Source: Micromonospora musae (GTDB taxonomy: Bacteria; Actinomycetota; Actinomycetes; Mycobacteriales; Micromonosporaceae). Taken from it: a DNA stretch of 64,000 nt. Within the stretch, counting starts at the first letter, position 1; every line of letters starts with the position of its first letter. Shown piece after piece: positions 16,328 through 24,324 of this stretch. A program made the translations under genes and the position numbers. The stretch is from contig NZ_RAZT01000015.1 in the NCBI RefSeq assembly GCF_003626635.1, positions 1-64,000 on the forward strand, given 5' to 3'. The notes below the pieces were generated by a model, which saw only the letters and a list, made by a program, of their open reading frames with translations, did not search any database and was not told where the DNA came from.

Positions 16328-16417
16328 TTTGCGTAATAGCGTCAACGAACGCAGGCCGGCTCGGCACGCCGTCACGGCGGCGCGGATGATGATCGCCCCG
16401 GACCGGGGCCGGCGGGG

Positions 16418-17371
16418 TCAGCCGACGCTCGGCGCGAGGCTCCAGGCGATGCCGTCGAGGATGTCGTGCTCGGACGCGACCACGGAGGGCATCGCGGCCC
16501 GCTCCATGATCACCTTGAGCACCAGCGCTCCGGCACCGATGACGTCGGCCCGGCCCGGGTGCATCACCGGAATCGCCAACCGCTGCTCCCGCGTCTTCCC
16601 GAGCAGATCGGCGGTCACCTCGGCGACCGCCTCGTACGACACCCGGGCGTGGTGGATGCGCGCCGGGTCGTACGCCCGCAGGCCCTGAGCGATCGCCACC
16701 ACGGTGGTGACCGACCCGGCGAGCCCGACCAGGGTGGCCGCCTCGCGACCGGGCACCACCGCCAGCGCCCGGTCGACGGCGACCGCGATGTCGGCCTGCG
16801 CGGCGGCGATCTCGGCCACGCTCGGCGGGTCGCCGTGCAGGTGCCGCTCGGTCATCCGGACGCAGCCGATGTCCATGGAGACCGCCGCCCGCACACCGTT
16901 CACACGGTCGCCGACCACGAACTCCGTGGAGCCACCACCGATGTCCACCACCAGGAACGGCGCCTTCGCGTCGGCCGGCAGCCCACGCACCGCGCCGGTG
17001 AAGGAGAGCCGCGCCTCCTCGTCCCCGCTAACCACCTCGGGGGCGACCCCGAGGGTCCGCTCGACCATGGCCCGGAACTCGTCGGCGTTCTCGGCGTCCC
17101 GACTCGCCGAGGTGGCGCACATCCGCACCCGTTCGGCGCCGAGCTTCTCGATCTCGGCCGCGTAGTCGACGAGCGCGACCCGGGTCCGCTCGATCGCCTC
17201 GGGCGCCAGGCGCCCGGTGCGGTCCACGTCCTGCCCGAGCCGGACGATCTCCATCCGCCGGCTGAGGTCGATGAGCGGGCTCTCCGCCCCGGCCGCCGGA
17301 TCGGGCAGGTCCGCCACCAGGAGCCGGATCGAGTTGGTACCGCAGTCGATGGCGGCCACGCGCGTCGTCAC
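16418..17371 (-). CDS. Ppx/GppA family exopolyphosphatase
   Basis: This 317-aa protein of the ASKHA fold would hydrolyse polyphosphate or pppGpp. AAIDCGTNSIRLLV at the N-terminus is the phosphate-1 loop, CATSASRDAEN follows, then VVDIGGGSTEFVVG (phosphate-2) and GLAGSVTTV. Length matches the short actinobacterial Ppx2 type. In mycobacteria this gene lies after eno-ftsB-DUF501; here argA and others intervene. The GTG at 17371 is supported by the TAGGGT box 7 nt upstream. Confidence 0.92.
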   Translation of the reverse strand: MTTRVAAIDCGTNSIRLLVADLPDPAAGAESPLIDLSRRMEIVRLGQDVDRTGRLAPEAIERTRVALVDYAAEIEKLGAERVRMCATSASRDAENADEFRAMVERTLGVAPEVVSGDEEARLSFTGAVRGLPADAKAPFLVVDIGGGSTEFVVGDRVNGVRAAVSMDIGCVRMTERHLHGDPPSVAEIAAAQADIAVAVDRALAVVPGREAATLVGLAGSVTTVVAIAQGLRAYDPARIHHARVSYEAVAEVTADLLGKTREQRLAIPVMHPGRADVIGAGALVLKVIMERAAMPSVVASEHDILDGIAWSLAPSVG

Positions 17372-17378
17372 GCCCGCA

Positions 17379-17384
17379 ACCCTA
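17379..17384 (-). promoter_or_regulatory. -10 box TAGGGT, leaderless ppx
   Basis: TAGGGT on the minus strand ends 7 nt before the GTG at 17371; no ribosome-binding site lies between. Confidence 0.55.
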
Positions 17385-17420
17385 CGGCAGCCGCCGGGCC
17401 GCAACCGTGGTCACCGGCGG

Positions 17421-18404
17421 TCACGCCGCCGGCGGCGCACCGAGCAGGTGCGCGCCCAGCGGCGTCAGTCGGTGCCGCGCTGCTCCACCCGTCCGATCCG
17501 TGCTGAGCAGGCCCGCGCCGCGCAGGGCGGTGGCGTGCTCCGAGGCCGACGCGAGGCTGATCCCGGTCGCCCGGGCGAGCGTCGTGGTGGTGTGTCCGCC
17601 CGGCTCGCCCAGCCGGCGCAGGACGGCGGCCCGGGTGCGACCGAGCAGCCGGGCGAGGGGATCCACCTCTGGTGCGGCGATCAACGCCGAACCGACCGCG
17701 ACGGGATAGACCAGCAGCACCGGCCGGTCCGGCTCGACCAGCACCCGCGGCCGCATACCGGCCAGCGGCGACGGCACCAGAATGAGCCCCTGCCCGGTAC
17801 CGGGCAGGTCACCGCTCCACCACGTCTCGACGTCGAGCACCGGCGCCCGCCACCGGATGAGCGGGTGCAACCCGTCGAGCAGGCCGTCCAGCCCCGTCGA
17901 CGCGTACTGCTGCGCGGCGGTCTCCACCTGCCGCTGGTGGGCGAGCACCAGCTGCGCCCAGTGCGGTGCGAGCACCGCCTCGAACCAGGTGCGCGTCGCC
18001 CGCACGAGCAGGTCGAAGACCTCCGGATCGGCCGCCGCTAAGCGCCGCCGCAACGAGGTGGCCGGCAGCTCGGCGTACGCGGCGGTGACGTCCGCCCGTA
18101 CCCGCCGGGCCGGCACCGCCCGGATCGCGTCGAGGCCCGCCTCCAACGACTCGAGTCCGTCGAAGGGGGTCAGGAAATCCGGCAGCCGGCCACGGGCGGG
18201 CAGCAGGTGAGCCAGCGCCGCCGTCGCGGCCCGGAAGTCGCCGCTGGTGACCCCGCCGACCCGGTCGACCAGGGCAGGCGCGTTCGCGGCGACCGTCGGG
18301 CCACGCAGCGCCTGACTGGCCAGCAACGCCGTGCCCACCGGATGCAGCCGGTCGGCGAAACGGATCCGGCGAAGGTCCGCCGATCGGAGCCGGAGGCGAA
18401 GCAT
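17421..18404 (-). CDS. ArsR-like winged-helix transcriptional regulator
   Basis: This 327-aa protein carries its DNA-binding domain at the C-terminus (about 245-320): ARLLGRTRAAVLRRLGEPGG, then LARATGISLASASEHATALR as the helix-turn-helix, and RHRLTPLG. The N-terminal 240 residues are an effector-type domain as in the larger actinobacterial ArsR-like regulators. The gene diverges from the PHB-depolymerase-like lipoprotein gene, and a 20-bp palindrome lies 8 nt upstream of its ATG, suggesting autoregulation and perhaps control of the neighbour. Confidence 0.85.
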   Translation of the reverse strand: MLRLRLRSADLRRIRFADRLHPVGTALLASQALRGPTVAANAPALVDRVGGVTSGDFRAATAALAHLLPARGRLPDFLTPFDGLESLEAGLDAIRAVPARRVRADVTAAYAELPATSLRRRLAAADPEVFDLLVRATRTWFEAVLAPHWAQLVLAHQRQVETAAQQYASTGLDGLLDGLHPLIRWRAPVLDVETWWSGDLPGTGQGLILVPSPLAGMRPRVLVEPDRPVLLVYPVAVGSALIAAPEVDPLARLLGRTRAAVLRRLGEPGGHTTTTLARATGISLASASEHATALRGAGLLSTDRTGGAARHRLTPLGAHLLGAPPAA

Positions 18405-18412
18405 GCGAGCAG

Positions 18413-18432
18413 CCTGCCCGCCTTCGGGCAGG
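18413..18432. promoter_or_regulatory. 20-bp palindrome, candidate ArsR operator
   Basis: CCTGCCCG-CCTT-CGGGCAGG has a perfect 8-bp stem and sits between divergent genes, 8 nt from the ArsR-like ATG and 10 nt upstream of the neighbour's -35 box. It could bind the regulator or form an mRNA hairpin near the start. Confidence 0.5.
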
Positions 18433-18442
18433 ACCGAAAGGG

Positions 18443-18471
18443 TTGACCGGGTAACGCACGGTGGCCGAGGG
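18443..18471 (+). promoter_or_regulatory. Promoter of PHB-depolymerase-like gene
   Basis: TTGACC (18443-18448), a 17-nt spacer and GAGGGT (18466-18471) match the -35 and, loosely, the -10 of a housekeeping sigma promoter. The predicted leader is about 22-25 nt and carries AGGGAC before the ATG at 18501. Confidence 0.5.
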
Positions 18472-18500
18472 TGTGCGCGATCGAGGACGAAGGGACAGGC

Positions 18501-19382
18501 ATGCGACGGTTCTTGGCGGTAGCGGCGGTGGGACTGATGCTCTTCGGTACCGCGTGTGACGGGGGCGCCGCAACGCCGGAATCGTCGCCCTCCGGTGCGG
18601 CCGCGCAGCCGGCCCCCGGGGACCACCGGCTGACCCTCACGCACGGCGGGCAGGAGCGCAGCTACCTCCTGCACGCCCCGCCGACGTACGACCGGACGAA
18701 GCCCAGCGCCCTGGTCGTCGCGCTGCACCCCTACCCCGGCAAGGGCACCGTGATGCAGGAGATGGTGGGCCTCGACGCCCTCGCCGACCGGGAGAACATC
18801 CTGGTCGCGTACCCGGACGGGCTCTCCGGCGGCTTCAACGCCCTGATCTGCTGCGGCACCGCCGACGACGTCGGCTTCCTCACCGCCCTCACCGAGCACC
18901 TGGTGAGCACCTGGGGTGCCGACGCCGACCGGGTCTACCTGACCGGCATCTCCAACGGCGGCGACATGAGCTTCCGCGCCGCGGTGGAGGCGGCCGGCGT
19001 CTTCGCCGCCATCGGCGTGGTCAGCGGCGGCTACAGCGGCCAGCTGACCGAGTCGGAGGAGTTCGTGCCGAAGCAGCCGGTCTCGGTGATCACCTTCATC
19101 GGCGGCCAGGACCGGTACTTCGACATCTTCCGCACGGGAGTGCAGACCTGGCAGCGACGGCTCGGATGCAAGCCGACGCCGGTCGGGAACACCGGAGCGC
19201 CGGGAGTCACCCGCACGGACGCCCGCTGCGCCGACGGCAGCGACGTCACCGTCTACACGCTGCCGGAGATGGGCCACTCGTGGCCCGGGGCGGCCGCCGG
19301 GCAGCTCGCCGCCGCCGACGCCGGGGTGAAGGCGACCGATCTGATCTGGGAGTTCTTCTCCGCCCACCCGCGCCGCTCCTGA
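18501..19382 (+). CDS. PHB depolymerase-like esterase lipoprotein (LpqC-like)
   Basis: This 293-aa secreted lipoprotein has signal MRRFLAVAAVGLMLFGTAC with the lipobox Cys at residue 19. It contains an alpha/beta hydrolase fold of the esterase/poly(3-hydroxybutyrate) depolymerase family: LVVALHPYPGKG (oxyanion region), GISNGGDMSF with the nucleophilic Ser, GGQDRYFD with a likely acid, and GHSWPG with the catalytic His. It is probably anchored to the outer face of the membrane. The ATG at 18501 is preferred over 18471 because it places the signal peptide at the N-terminus. Confidence 0.88.
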   Translation: MRRFLAVAAVGLMLFGTACDGGAATPESSPSGAAAQPAPGDHRLTLTHGGQERSYLLHAPPTYDRTKPSALVVALHPYPGKGTVMQEMVGLDALADRENILVAYPDGLSGGFNALICCGTADDVGFLTALTEHLVSTWGADADRVYLTGISNGGDMSFRAAVEAAGVFAAIGVVSGGYSGQLTESEEFVPKQPVSVITFIGGQDRYFDIFRTGVQTWQRRLGCKPTPVGNTGAPGVTRTDARCADGSDVTVYTLPEMGHSWPGAAAGQLAAADAGVKATDLIWEFFSAHPRRS

Positions 19383-19404
19383 GCGGGACCGACCTCGGCG
19401 GCGG

Positions 19405-19923
19405 TCAGAGACGCAGCAGCATCCGGCTGTTGCCGAGGGTGTTCGGCTTGACCCGCTCCAGGTCGAGGAACTCCGCCACACCCTCGTCGTACGAGCGCAG
19501 CAGCTGCTCGAAGACCGCCTGCGGCACTGGCGCGCCGTCGATCTCGGTGAAGCCGAACGAGCCGAAGAAGCGCGTCTCGAAGGTGAGCACGAAGATCCGC
19601 GCGACGCCCAGCTCGCGCGCCGAGTCGATCAGCTCGCCGACGATCCGATGTCCGAGCTTCAACCCCCGGTACGACGGGTCGACCGCCACGGTCCGGATCT
19701 CGGCGAGGTCCTCCCACATCACGTGCAGCGCACCGCAGCCGACGACCGTCCCGTCGTCGGCGCGTACCGCGACGCGGAACTCCTGCACGTCCTCGTAGAG
19801 CGTGACGGTGGCCTTGCTGAGCAGTCGGCGGTCATCGGTGTAGGTGTCCACCAGCCGACGGATCCCGCGCACGTCCCCGGTGCGCGCCCGCCGTACCACG
19901 ATCTCGTCGGTCACCGCGCTCAC
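19405..19923 (-). CDS. argA: Amino-acid N-acetyltransferase (N-acetylglutamate synthase)
   Basis: This 172-aa GNAT protein is of the short actinobacterial type that acetylates glutamate as the first step of arginine synthesis. VVRRARTGDVRGIRRLVD is the N-terminal strand and helix, the acetyl-CoA site is SYRGLKLGHRIVGELI, and VLTFETRFFGSFGF is characteristic of the family. The GTG at 19923 overlaps the DUF501 stop as GTGA, so it is coupled to that gene. No other arginine gene is in the window. GNAT substrate assignment rests on family resemblance. Confidence 0.85.
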   Translation of the reverse strand: MSAVTDEIVVRRARTGDVRGIRRLVDTYTDDRRLLSKATVTLYEDVQEFRVAVRADDGTVVGCGALHVMWEDLAEIRTVAVDPSYRGLKLGHRIVGELIDSARELGVARIFVLTFETRFFGSFGFTEIDGAPVPQAVFEQLLRSYDEGVAEFLDLERVKPNTLGNSRMLLRL

Positions 19924-20486
19924 TCCGCCGCCGGCACGTCCACGCAGGGTCCGGTCGTCCACCAGGGCTCCACCAGGGCCAACGTCTCGTCGCCGAACGG
20001 GTTCACCCCGGGCCCCGCGCCGAGCGCGTGCCCGAGGTGCACGTGCAGGCACTTCACCCGGCCGGGCATCCCGCCGGCGGAGATCCCGTCGATCTCCGGC
20101 ACGTGGCCGATCGCCTCCCGCCGGGCCAGGTAATCCTCGTGCGCGGCCCGGTAGTGGGCCGCCAGCTCGGGATCGGCCGCCAGCCGGTCGGCCATCTCCT
20201 TCATCAGCCCGGCCGACTCCAGCCGGCTGCACGCCGCGGTCGCCCGGGGACAGGTGAGGTAGAAGAGCGTCGGGAAGGGAGTTCCGTCGGCCAGCCGGGG
20301 CGTCGTCTCCACCACGTCGGGCAGGCCGCACGGGCAGCGGTGCGCCACCGCCCGCGTACCGCGGGGTGGGCGGCTGAGCTGCGCGGCCACCGCCGCCAGG
20401 TCGGCCTCGGTGGCCGGTTCCCGCTGCGGCGGGGGTACGGAATCCGCCGCGGGCTGCTGCGGTGGTACGACAGTCACTGTCCCCAT
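19920..20486 (-). CDS. DUF501 domain-containing protein
   Basis: This protein of about 188 aa carries the Cys-rich DUF501 fold: HRCPCGLPDVVETTPRL, FYLTCPRATAACSRLES and GRVKCLHVHLGHALG, which could bind a metal. The gene follows ftsB, as in mycobacteria (Rv1025 next to Rv1024), so a cell-envelope or division link is possible but unproven. Start choice is uncertain: ATG at 20486, a GTG at 20477 with GAGAG 9 nt upstream, or a GTG at 20516 overlapping the ftsB stop as GTGA. Confidence 0.87.
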   Translation of the reverse strand: MGTVTVVPPQQPAADSVPPPQREPATEADLAAVAAQLSRPPRGTRAVAHRCPCGLPDVVETTPRLADGTPFPTLFYLTCPRATAACSRLESAGLMKEMADRLAADPELAAHYRAAHEDYLARREAIGHVPEIDGISAGGMPGRVKCLHVHLGHALGAGPGVNPFGDETLALVEPWWTTGPCVDVPAAE

Positions 20487-20512
20487 CTCTCGTTCGCGAC
20501 CTCGGCCGGTGC

Positions 20513-21145
20513 TCACTTCGCGGGCTGCTCGTTGGCCGCCCGCACGCTCGACCAGAGCGTGTCGTACCAGGGGTCCGGGGTGGCCGGCGCGCCGGGCCCG
20601 GCCTTCCCCGCGTCCCGGGCCGCGCCCTCCGGGTCATTGAGCACGATCACCAGCTTCTCCCCCGGCCGGCCCATGAAGAACCGGTCCCGCGCCTCGGCCT
20701 CGATGAAGGCCTTGTCCTGCCACTTGGCGGCCTCCTCGGAGAGGTCGGCGATCAGCTCCTCCTGCGCCGCCTGCGCGGCCTCCATCCGCTCGATGTCGGC
20801 CTGCTGCTCCAGGTAGACCCGGACCGGGTAGGTGTAGGCCAGGGCGAGCGCGATGAGCACCGCGAACAGCACGGTGGCCCGCCCGGTGAGGCGTCGGGGA
20901 CGGGGCGCGGAGAGCCGCTTGACCGGACCGCCGGCGCCGGTGCGCCGGGCCGCGGCCGGCCGGCTCGCGGAGCGTACGCCCTCGGTGCCCCGGGCGACGC
21001 CCGGAGCGCGACCGGCGGCGCTCCTCGGCTCGGCGCGGACGCCGGCCTCCCGGAGCGACCCCCGGGCGCGGGCCCCGCCCGGCCGACCCGACTGGCCGGG
21101 CCGGCGGGCGGGACGCTGACCACCCGGTGTGCGGCGCTGCTGCAT
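20513..21145 (-). CDS. FtsB/DivIC-like septum formation initiator
   Basis: This 210-aa bitopic division protein has a long basic, Arg/Pro/Gly-rich cytoplasmic N-terminus (about 1-85), one membrane helix (ATVLFAVLIALALAYTY, near 90-106), then a coiled coil (EQQADIERMEAAQAAQEELI) and the DivIC-type DRFFMGRPGEKLVIV. It would join FtsL and FtsQ at the septum. The ATG at 21145 has GGAGG 9 nt upstream. It lies 31 bp after enolase, with which it is probably co-transcribed. Confidence 0.9.
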   Translation of the reverse strand: MQQRRTPGGQRPARRPGQSGRPGGARARGSLREAGVRAEPRSAAGRAPGVARGTEGVRSASRPAAARRTGAGGPVKRLSAPRPRRLTGRATVLFAVLIALALAYTYPVRVYLEQQADIERMEAAQAAQEELIADLSEEAAKWQDKAFIEAEARDRFFMGRPGEKLVIVLNDPEGAARDAGKAGPGAPATPDPWYDTLWSSVRAANEQPAK

Positions 21146-21176
21146 CGTCACACCCCTCCCCCGAGGCCTCGCGTGT

Positions 21177-22460
21177 CTAGGCCGAACGGTAGCGCGGGAA
21201 CGCGCCGGCGCCGGCGTACCGCGCCGCGTCGGCCAGCTCCTCCTCGATCCGCAGGAGCTGGTTGTACTTGGCGACACGGTCCGATCGGGCCGGCGCGCCG
21301 GTCTTGATCTGGCCGCAGCCGGTCGCCACGGCGAGGTCGGCGATGGTGGTGTCCTCGGTCTCGCCGGAGCGGTGGCTCATCATGCACTTGAAACCGGCAC
21401 GGTGGGCCAGGTCCACGGCGTCGAGGGTCTCGGTGAGCGAACCGATCTGGTTCACCTTGACCAGAACCGCGTTCGCCGCCTTCTCCGCGATACCACGGGC
21501 GATGCGCTGCGGGTTGGTGACGAACAGGTCGTCACCGACGATCTGCACCCGGTCGCCGATCGAGGCGGTCAGCGTCTGCCAGCCGCTCCAGTCGTCCTCG
21601 GCCAGCGGGTCCTCGATCGACACGATCGGGTACTCGTCGGCCAGCTTCGTGTAGTAGGTGCTCATGTCCTCGGCGGACTTCGCGGCGCCCTCGAAGGTGT
21701 AGGTGCCGTTCTCGAAGAACTCCGTGGCCGCCACGTCGAGCGCGAACACGATGTCGGTGCCGAGGCGGTAGCCGGCCTTCTCGACCGCTTCGGCGATCAG
21801 GTCCAGCGCCGCCGCGTTGGTCGGCAGGTTCGGGGCGAAGCCGCCCTCGTCGCCGAGCCCGGTCGACAGGCCCTTCTTCTTCAGCACCGACTTCAGCGCG
21901 TGGTAGACCTCCGCGCCCGAGCGCAGCGCCTCACGGAAGGTGGGGGCGCCGATCGGCGCGATCATGAACTCCTGGATGTCGACGTTGGAGTCGGCGTGCG
22001 CGCCACCGTTGAGGATGTTCATCATCGGCACCGGCAGGAGGTGTGCGTTCGGGCCACCGAGGTAGCGGAACAGGCTCAGCTCGGCGCTGCCCGCGGCGGC
22101 CTTCGCCACCGCCAGGGAGACGCCGAGGATCGCGTTGGCGCCCAGCTCCGACTTGGTGTCGGTGCCGTCGACGTCGAGCATCTTCTGGTCGATGAGGCGC
22201 TGCTCGCTGGCCTCGAAGCCGATGATCTGATCGACGATGCGGTCCTCGATGTTCGCGACGGCCTTCTCGACGCCCTTGCCCAGGTACCGGTCGGCGTCAC
22301 CGTCGCGCAGCTCGAGTGCCTCGAAGGCGCCGGTGGAGGCGCCGGAGGGCACCGCGGCGCGGGCCACCGTGCCGTCGTCCAGACCGACCTCGACCTCGAC
22401 GGTCGGGTTGCCCCGCGAGTCGAGAATCTCCCGGGCGACGATTCCCTCGATGGTTGCCAC
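21177..22460 (-). CDS. eno: Enolase
   Basis: This 427-aa enzyme converts 2-phosphoglycerate to phosphoenolpyruvate in glycolysis and gluconeogenesis. IVAREILDSRGNPTVEVEV is the family N-terminus; GLGDEGGFAPNL, IEDPLAEDDW, VLVKVNQIGSL and MMSHRSGETED carry the metal- and substrate-binding residues. The start is the GTG at 22460, preceded by CGAGGAG with 8 nt spacing. Its product is the substrate of PEP carboxylase encoded elsewhere in the window. It is followed by ftsB, as in other actinobacteria. Confidence 0.98.
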   Translation of the reverse strand: MATIEGIVAREILDSRGNPTVEVEVGLDDGTVARAAVPSGASTGAFEALELRDGDADRYLGKGVEKAVANIEDRIVDQIIGFEASEQRLIDQKMLDVDGTDTKSELGANAILGVSLAVAKAAAGSAELSLFRYLGGPNAHLLPVPMMNILNGGAHADSNVDIQEFMIAPIGAPTFREALRSGAEVYHALKSVLKKKGLSTGLGDEGGFAPNLPTNAAALDLIAEAVEKAGYRLGTDIVFALDVAATEFFENGTYTFEGAAKSAEDMSTYYTKLADEYPIVSIEDPLAEDDWSGWQTLTASIGDRVQIVGDDLFVTNPQRIARGIAEKAANAVLVKVNQIGSLTETLDAVDLAHRAGFKCMMSHRSGETEDTTIADLAVATGCGQIKTGAPARSDRVAKYNQLLRIEEELADAARYAGAGAFPRYRSA

Positions 22461-22670
22461 TGAGTCGCTCCTCGTATGTGTGGTTCGGGTGCGGCCGCGA
22501 CGGTGCGGCTGAGGCAGGTGTTGAACGCAGCGTAGCGGGCGACCCTGGGGCCCGGGCCGTCCGGGCGTACGCGGGCCTCTCCGCCACCTGACCTTCGCGG
22601 CACCGTGCCCGGACATTCCCGGATTCTCCGGCCTCAACCGGCAACGGGTTTGCATCGGGTGGACCCGATC

Positions 22671-22676
22671 TATAAG
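22671..22676 (+). promoter_or_regulatory. -10 region TATAAG of lipoprotein gene
   Basis: TATAAG, with TTTGCA 16 nt upstream, ends 10 nt before the ATG at 22687. The predicted transcript would have a leader of only about 3-5 nt. Confidence 0.45.
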
Positions 22677-22686
22677 GCTGGGCACC

Positions 22687-23379
22687 ATGCCCGCCGCCTC
22701 GACCAAACTCCGCGTGCTCGCCGTGTCGGTCATCGCGTCGCTCACGGTAACCGGATGCCAGACCCTGGACGACGCCGGACGGGTGGTCGGGCGAGCCGAT
22801 CTGGTCAACGACCTCGCCGCCCGGCTGGACCGGGCGCTCGAACTGACCTACTCGGCCGACTACCAGCTGCCGGGCGGGCAGAGCGCCTCGATCGCCCAGG
22901 CGCAGGATCCGGCCCGCTCCGCGTACAGCTACCCGGGTGGCAAGCTCACCGTCACCGGCGAGGCGACCACCCAGTGCGAGGCGACCGGCGGCCGGACGGT
23001 CTGCACGCTGGCCCCGCCCCCGGCCGCCGGGAGCAAGCCCTCGGTGGCCGTCTTCGCGGAGGCGAAACGACGCGGCCTGATCACCCCGCCGGTCGTGGTG
23101 GGCATGTTGACCGCCGCCGCGCTCGAACCCGAGGCGATCATCAAGCAGGACGACACCACCGTGGCGGGGCACCACGCCACCTGCGTGGACGTCGACCGGG
23201 CGGGCGACGACTTCGTCGCCTGCGTGACCACGGACGGCGTGCTCGGCAGCTTCACCGGGCAGGTCGACGGCGAGCCGGTCGAGGTGACGCTGAACCGCTA
23301 CTCGGAGACGATCGACAGCTCGGCGTTCGACCTGCCGCCCGGCGCCGGCATCGTCGACCGGCGCTCGACCACCTCGTGA
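22687..23379 (+). CDS. Hypothetical lipoprotein, 230 aa
   Basis: This is a secreted lipoprotein with lipobox SLTVTGC (Cys at about residue 24). The mature domain has two likely disulfide pairs (TQCEATGGRTVCTL and ATCVDVDR/FVACVTTD). It is a family of actinobacterial unknowns; no enzymatic motif was seen. It diverges from eno and is coupled to nudC downstream by a GTGA overlap, which probably reflects operon structure rather than shared function. Confidence 0.8.
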   Translation: MPAASTKLRVLAVSVIASLTVTGCQTLDDAGRVVGRADLVNDLAARLDRALELTYSADYQLPGGQSASIAQAQDPARSAYSYPGGKLTVTGEATTQCEATGGRTVCTLAPPPAAGSKPSVAVFAEAKRRGLITPPVVVGMLTAAALEPEAIIKQDDTTVAGHHATCVDVDRAGDDFVACVTTDGVLGSFTGQVDGEPVEVTLNRYSETIDSSAFDLPPGAGIVDRRSTTS

Positions 23380-24293
23380 CCACCGCGCCGGTGCCCGTCC
23401 CCGACGCCGAGCCGGTCCCCGCCCCGGCCACCGGGCCCGAGCCGCTCTTCCTGCCCGGTGCGGGTGTGCCGGGGCCGCCGGAGCCGCACCATCTCGCGCT
23501 GGTGGTGGCCGGCCGGCGGCTGCTGCTCGGCGCCGACGGCCGGTTTCCCCGCATCCGCGACCTGCCCGCCCGCTCGGACTGGGTGCCGCTCGGCACGCTC
23601 GACGGCGTACCGGCCTGGGGTGGCGCGCAGCCGGACGGCGAGGAGCCGGCGGCCGACGGGGCCCGCACCGACGAGCCGGGTCGCTGGACGGGCTGGCCGG
23701 CCCTCGCCGCCGAGGTCTCCGCGCCGCTCGCCGCGCTGGCCGGGCGGGCGCTCCAGGTGATCACCTGGCGGCGCAGCCACCGCTGGTGCGGTGCCTGCCG
23801 AGCCGAGCTGGCCGAGGTGCCGGGCGAGCCCGCCCGCCGTTGCCCCGACTGCGGTCTCTACGTCCCGATGCAGCTCTCTCCCGCAGTGCTGGTCGCGGTC
23901 ACCCGGCCCGGCCCCGCCGGCCGCCCCGACGAGCTGCTGCTGGTGCGGCACTCGTACGGGCCGACCGAGCTGTGGGCGCTGGTCGCCGGCTTCGTCGAGG
24001 CGGGCGAGACGCTGGAGGCGGCGGTGCACCGCGAGGCCGGCGAGGAGGTCGGGCTGACGCTGACCGAGCCGGTCTACTTCGGCAGCCAGCCGTGGGCCAT
24101 GTCCGGCCCGGGCGTGCTGCTCACCGGATTCACCGCCACCTCGGCCGACCCCACCGCCGAGCCGGTGGTGGACGGCCGGGAGCTGGTGGCGGCCCGCTGG
24201 TTCCCACTCGACGCGCTGCCGGCCGAGCTGCCGCCCGCGTACTCCATCTCCCGCTGGCTGATCGACGCGACCCGCGCTGGGACGCGGCGCTAG
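23376..24293 (+). CDS. nudC: NAD(+) diphosphatase NudC
   Basis: This 305-aa Nudix enzyme would hydrolyse NADH/NAD+ and possibly remove NAD caps from RNA. Zinc-ribbon cysteines are at WCGACRAE and RRCPDCGLY. The Nudix box GFVEAGETLEAAVHREAGEEVGL is split as GFVEAGETLEAAV and HREAGEEVGL. The NudC-specific SQPWAMSGPG follows it. An N-terminal Pro/Ala/Glu-rich segment is unusual but tolerated. The GTG at 23376 overlaps the upstream stop by GTGA. Confidence 0.95.
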   Translation: MTTAPVPVPDAEPVPAPATGPEPLFLPGAGVPGPPEPHHLALVVAGRRLLLGADGRFPRIRDLPARSDWVPLGTLDGVPAWGGAQPDGEEPAADGARTDEPGRWTGWPALAAEVSAPLAALAGRALQVITWRRSHRWCGACRAELAEVPGEPARRCPDCGLYVPMQLSPAVLVAVTRPGPAGRPDELLLVRHSYGPTELWALVAGFVEAGETLEAAVHREAGEEVGLTLTEPVYFGSQPWAMSGPGVLLTGFTATSADPTAEPVVDGRELVAARWFPLDALPAELPPAYSISRWLIDATRAGTRR

Positions 24294-24295
24294 GC

Positions 24296-24322
24296 GCCTC
24301 GCCAGGAGCACCCGGGCGAGGC
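24296..24322. terminator. Bidirectional terminator hairpin
   Basis: The arms GCCTCGCC (24296-24303) and GGCGAGGC (24315-24322), with an 11-nt loop, lie in the 31-bp gap between convergent nudC and the DUF885 gene. Confidence 0.7.
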
Positions 24323-24324
24323 CC

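Noticed and set aside
16418..18404. Phage or mobile-element island
   Set aside because: Base composition and codon use match the flanks, and no integrase, transposase or attachment-site repeat was seen anywhere in the window.
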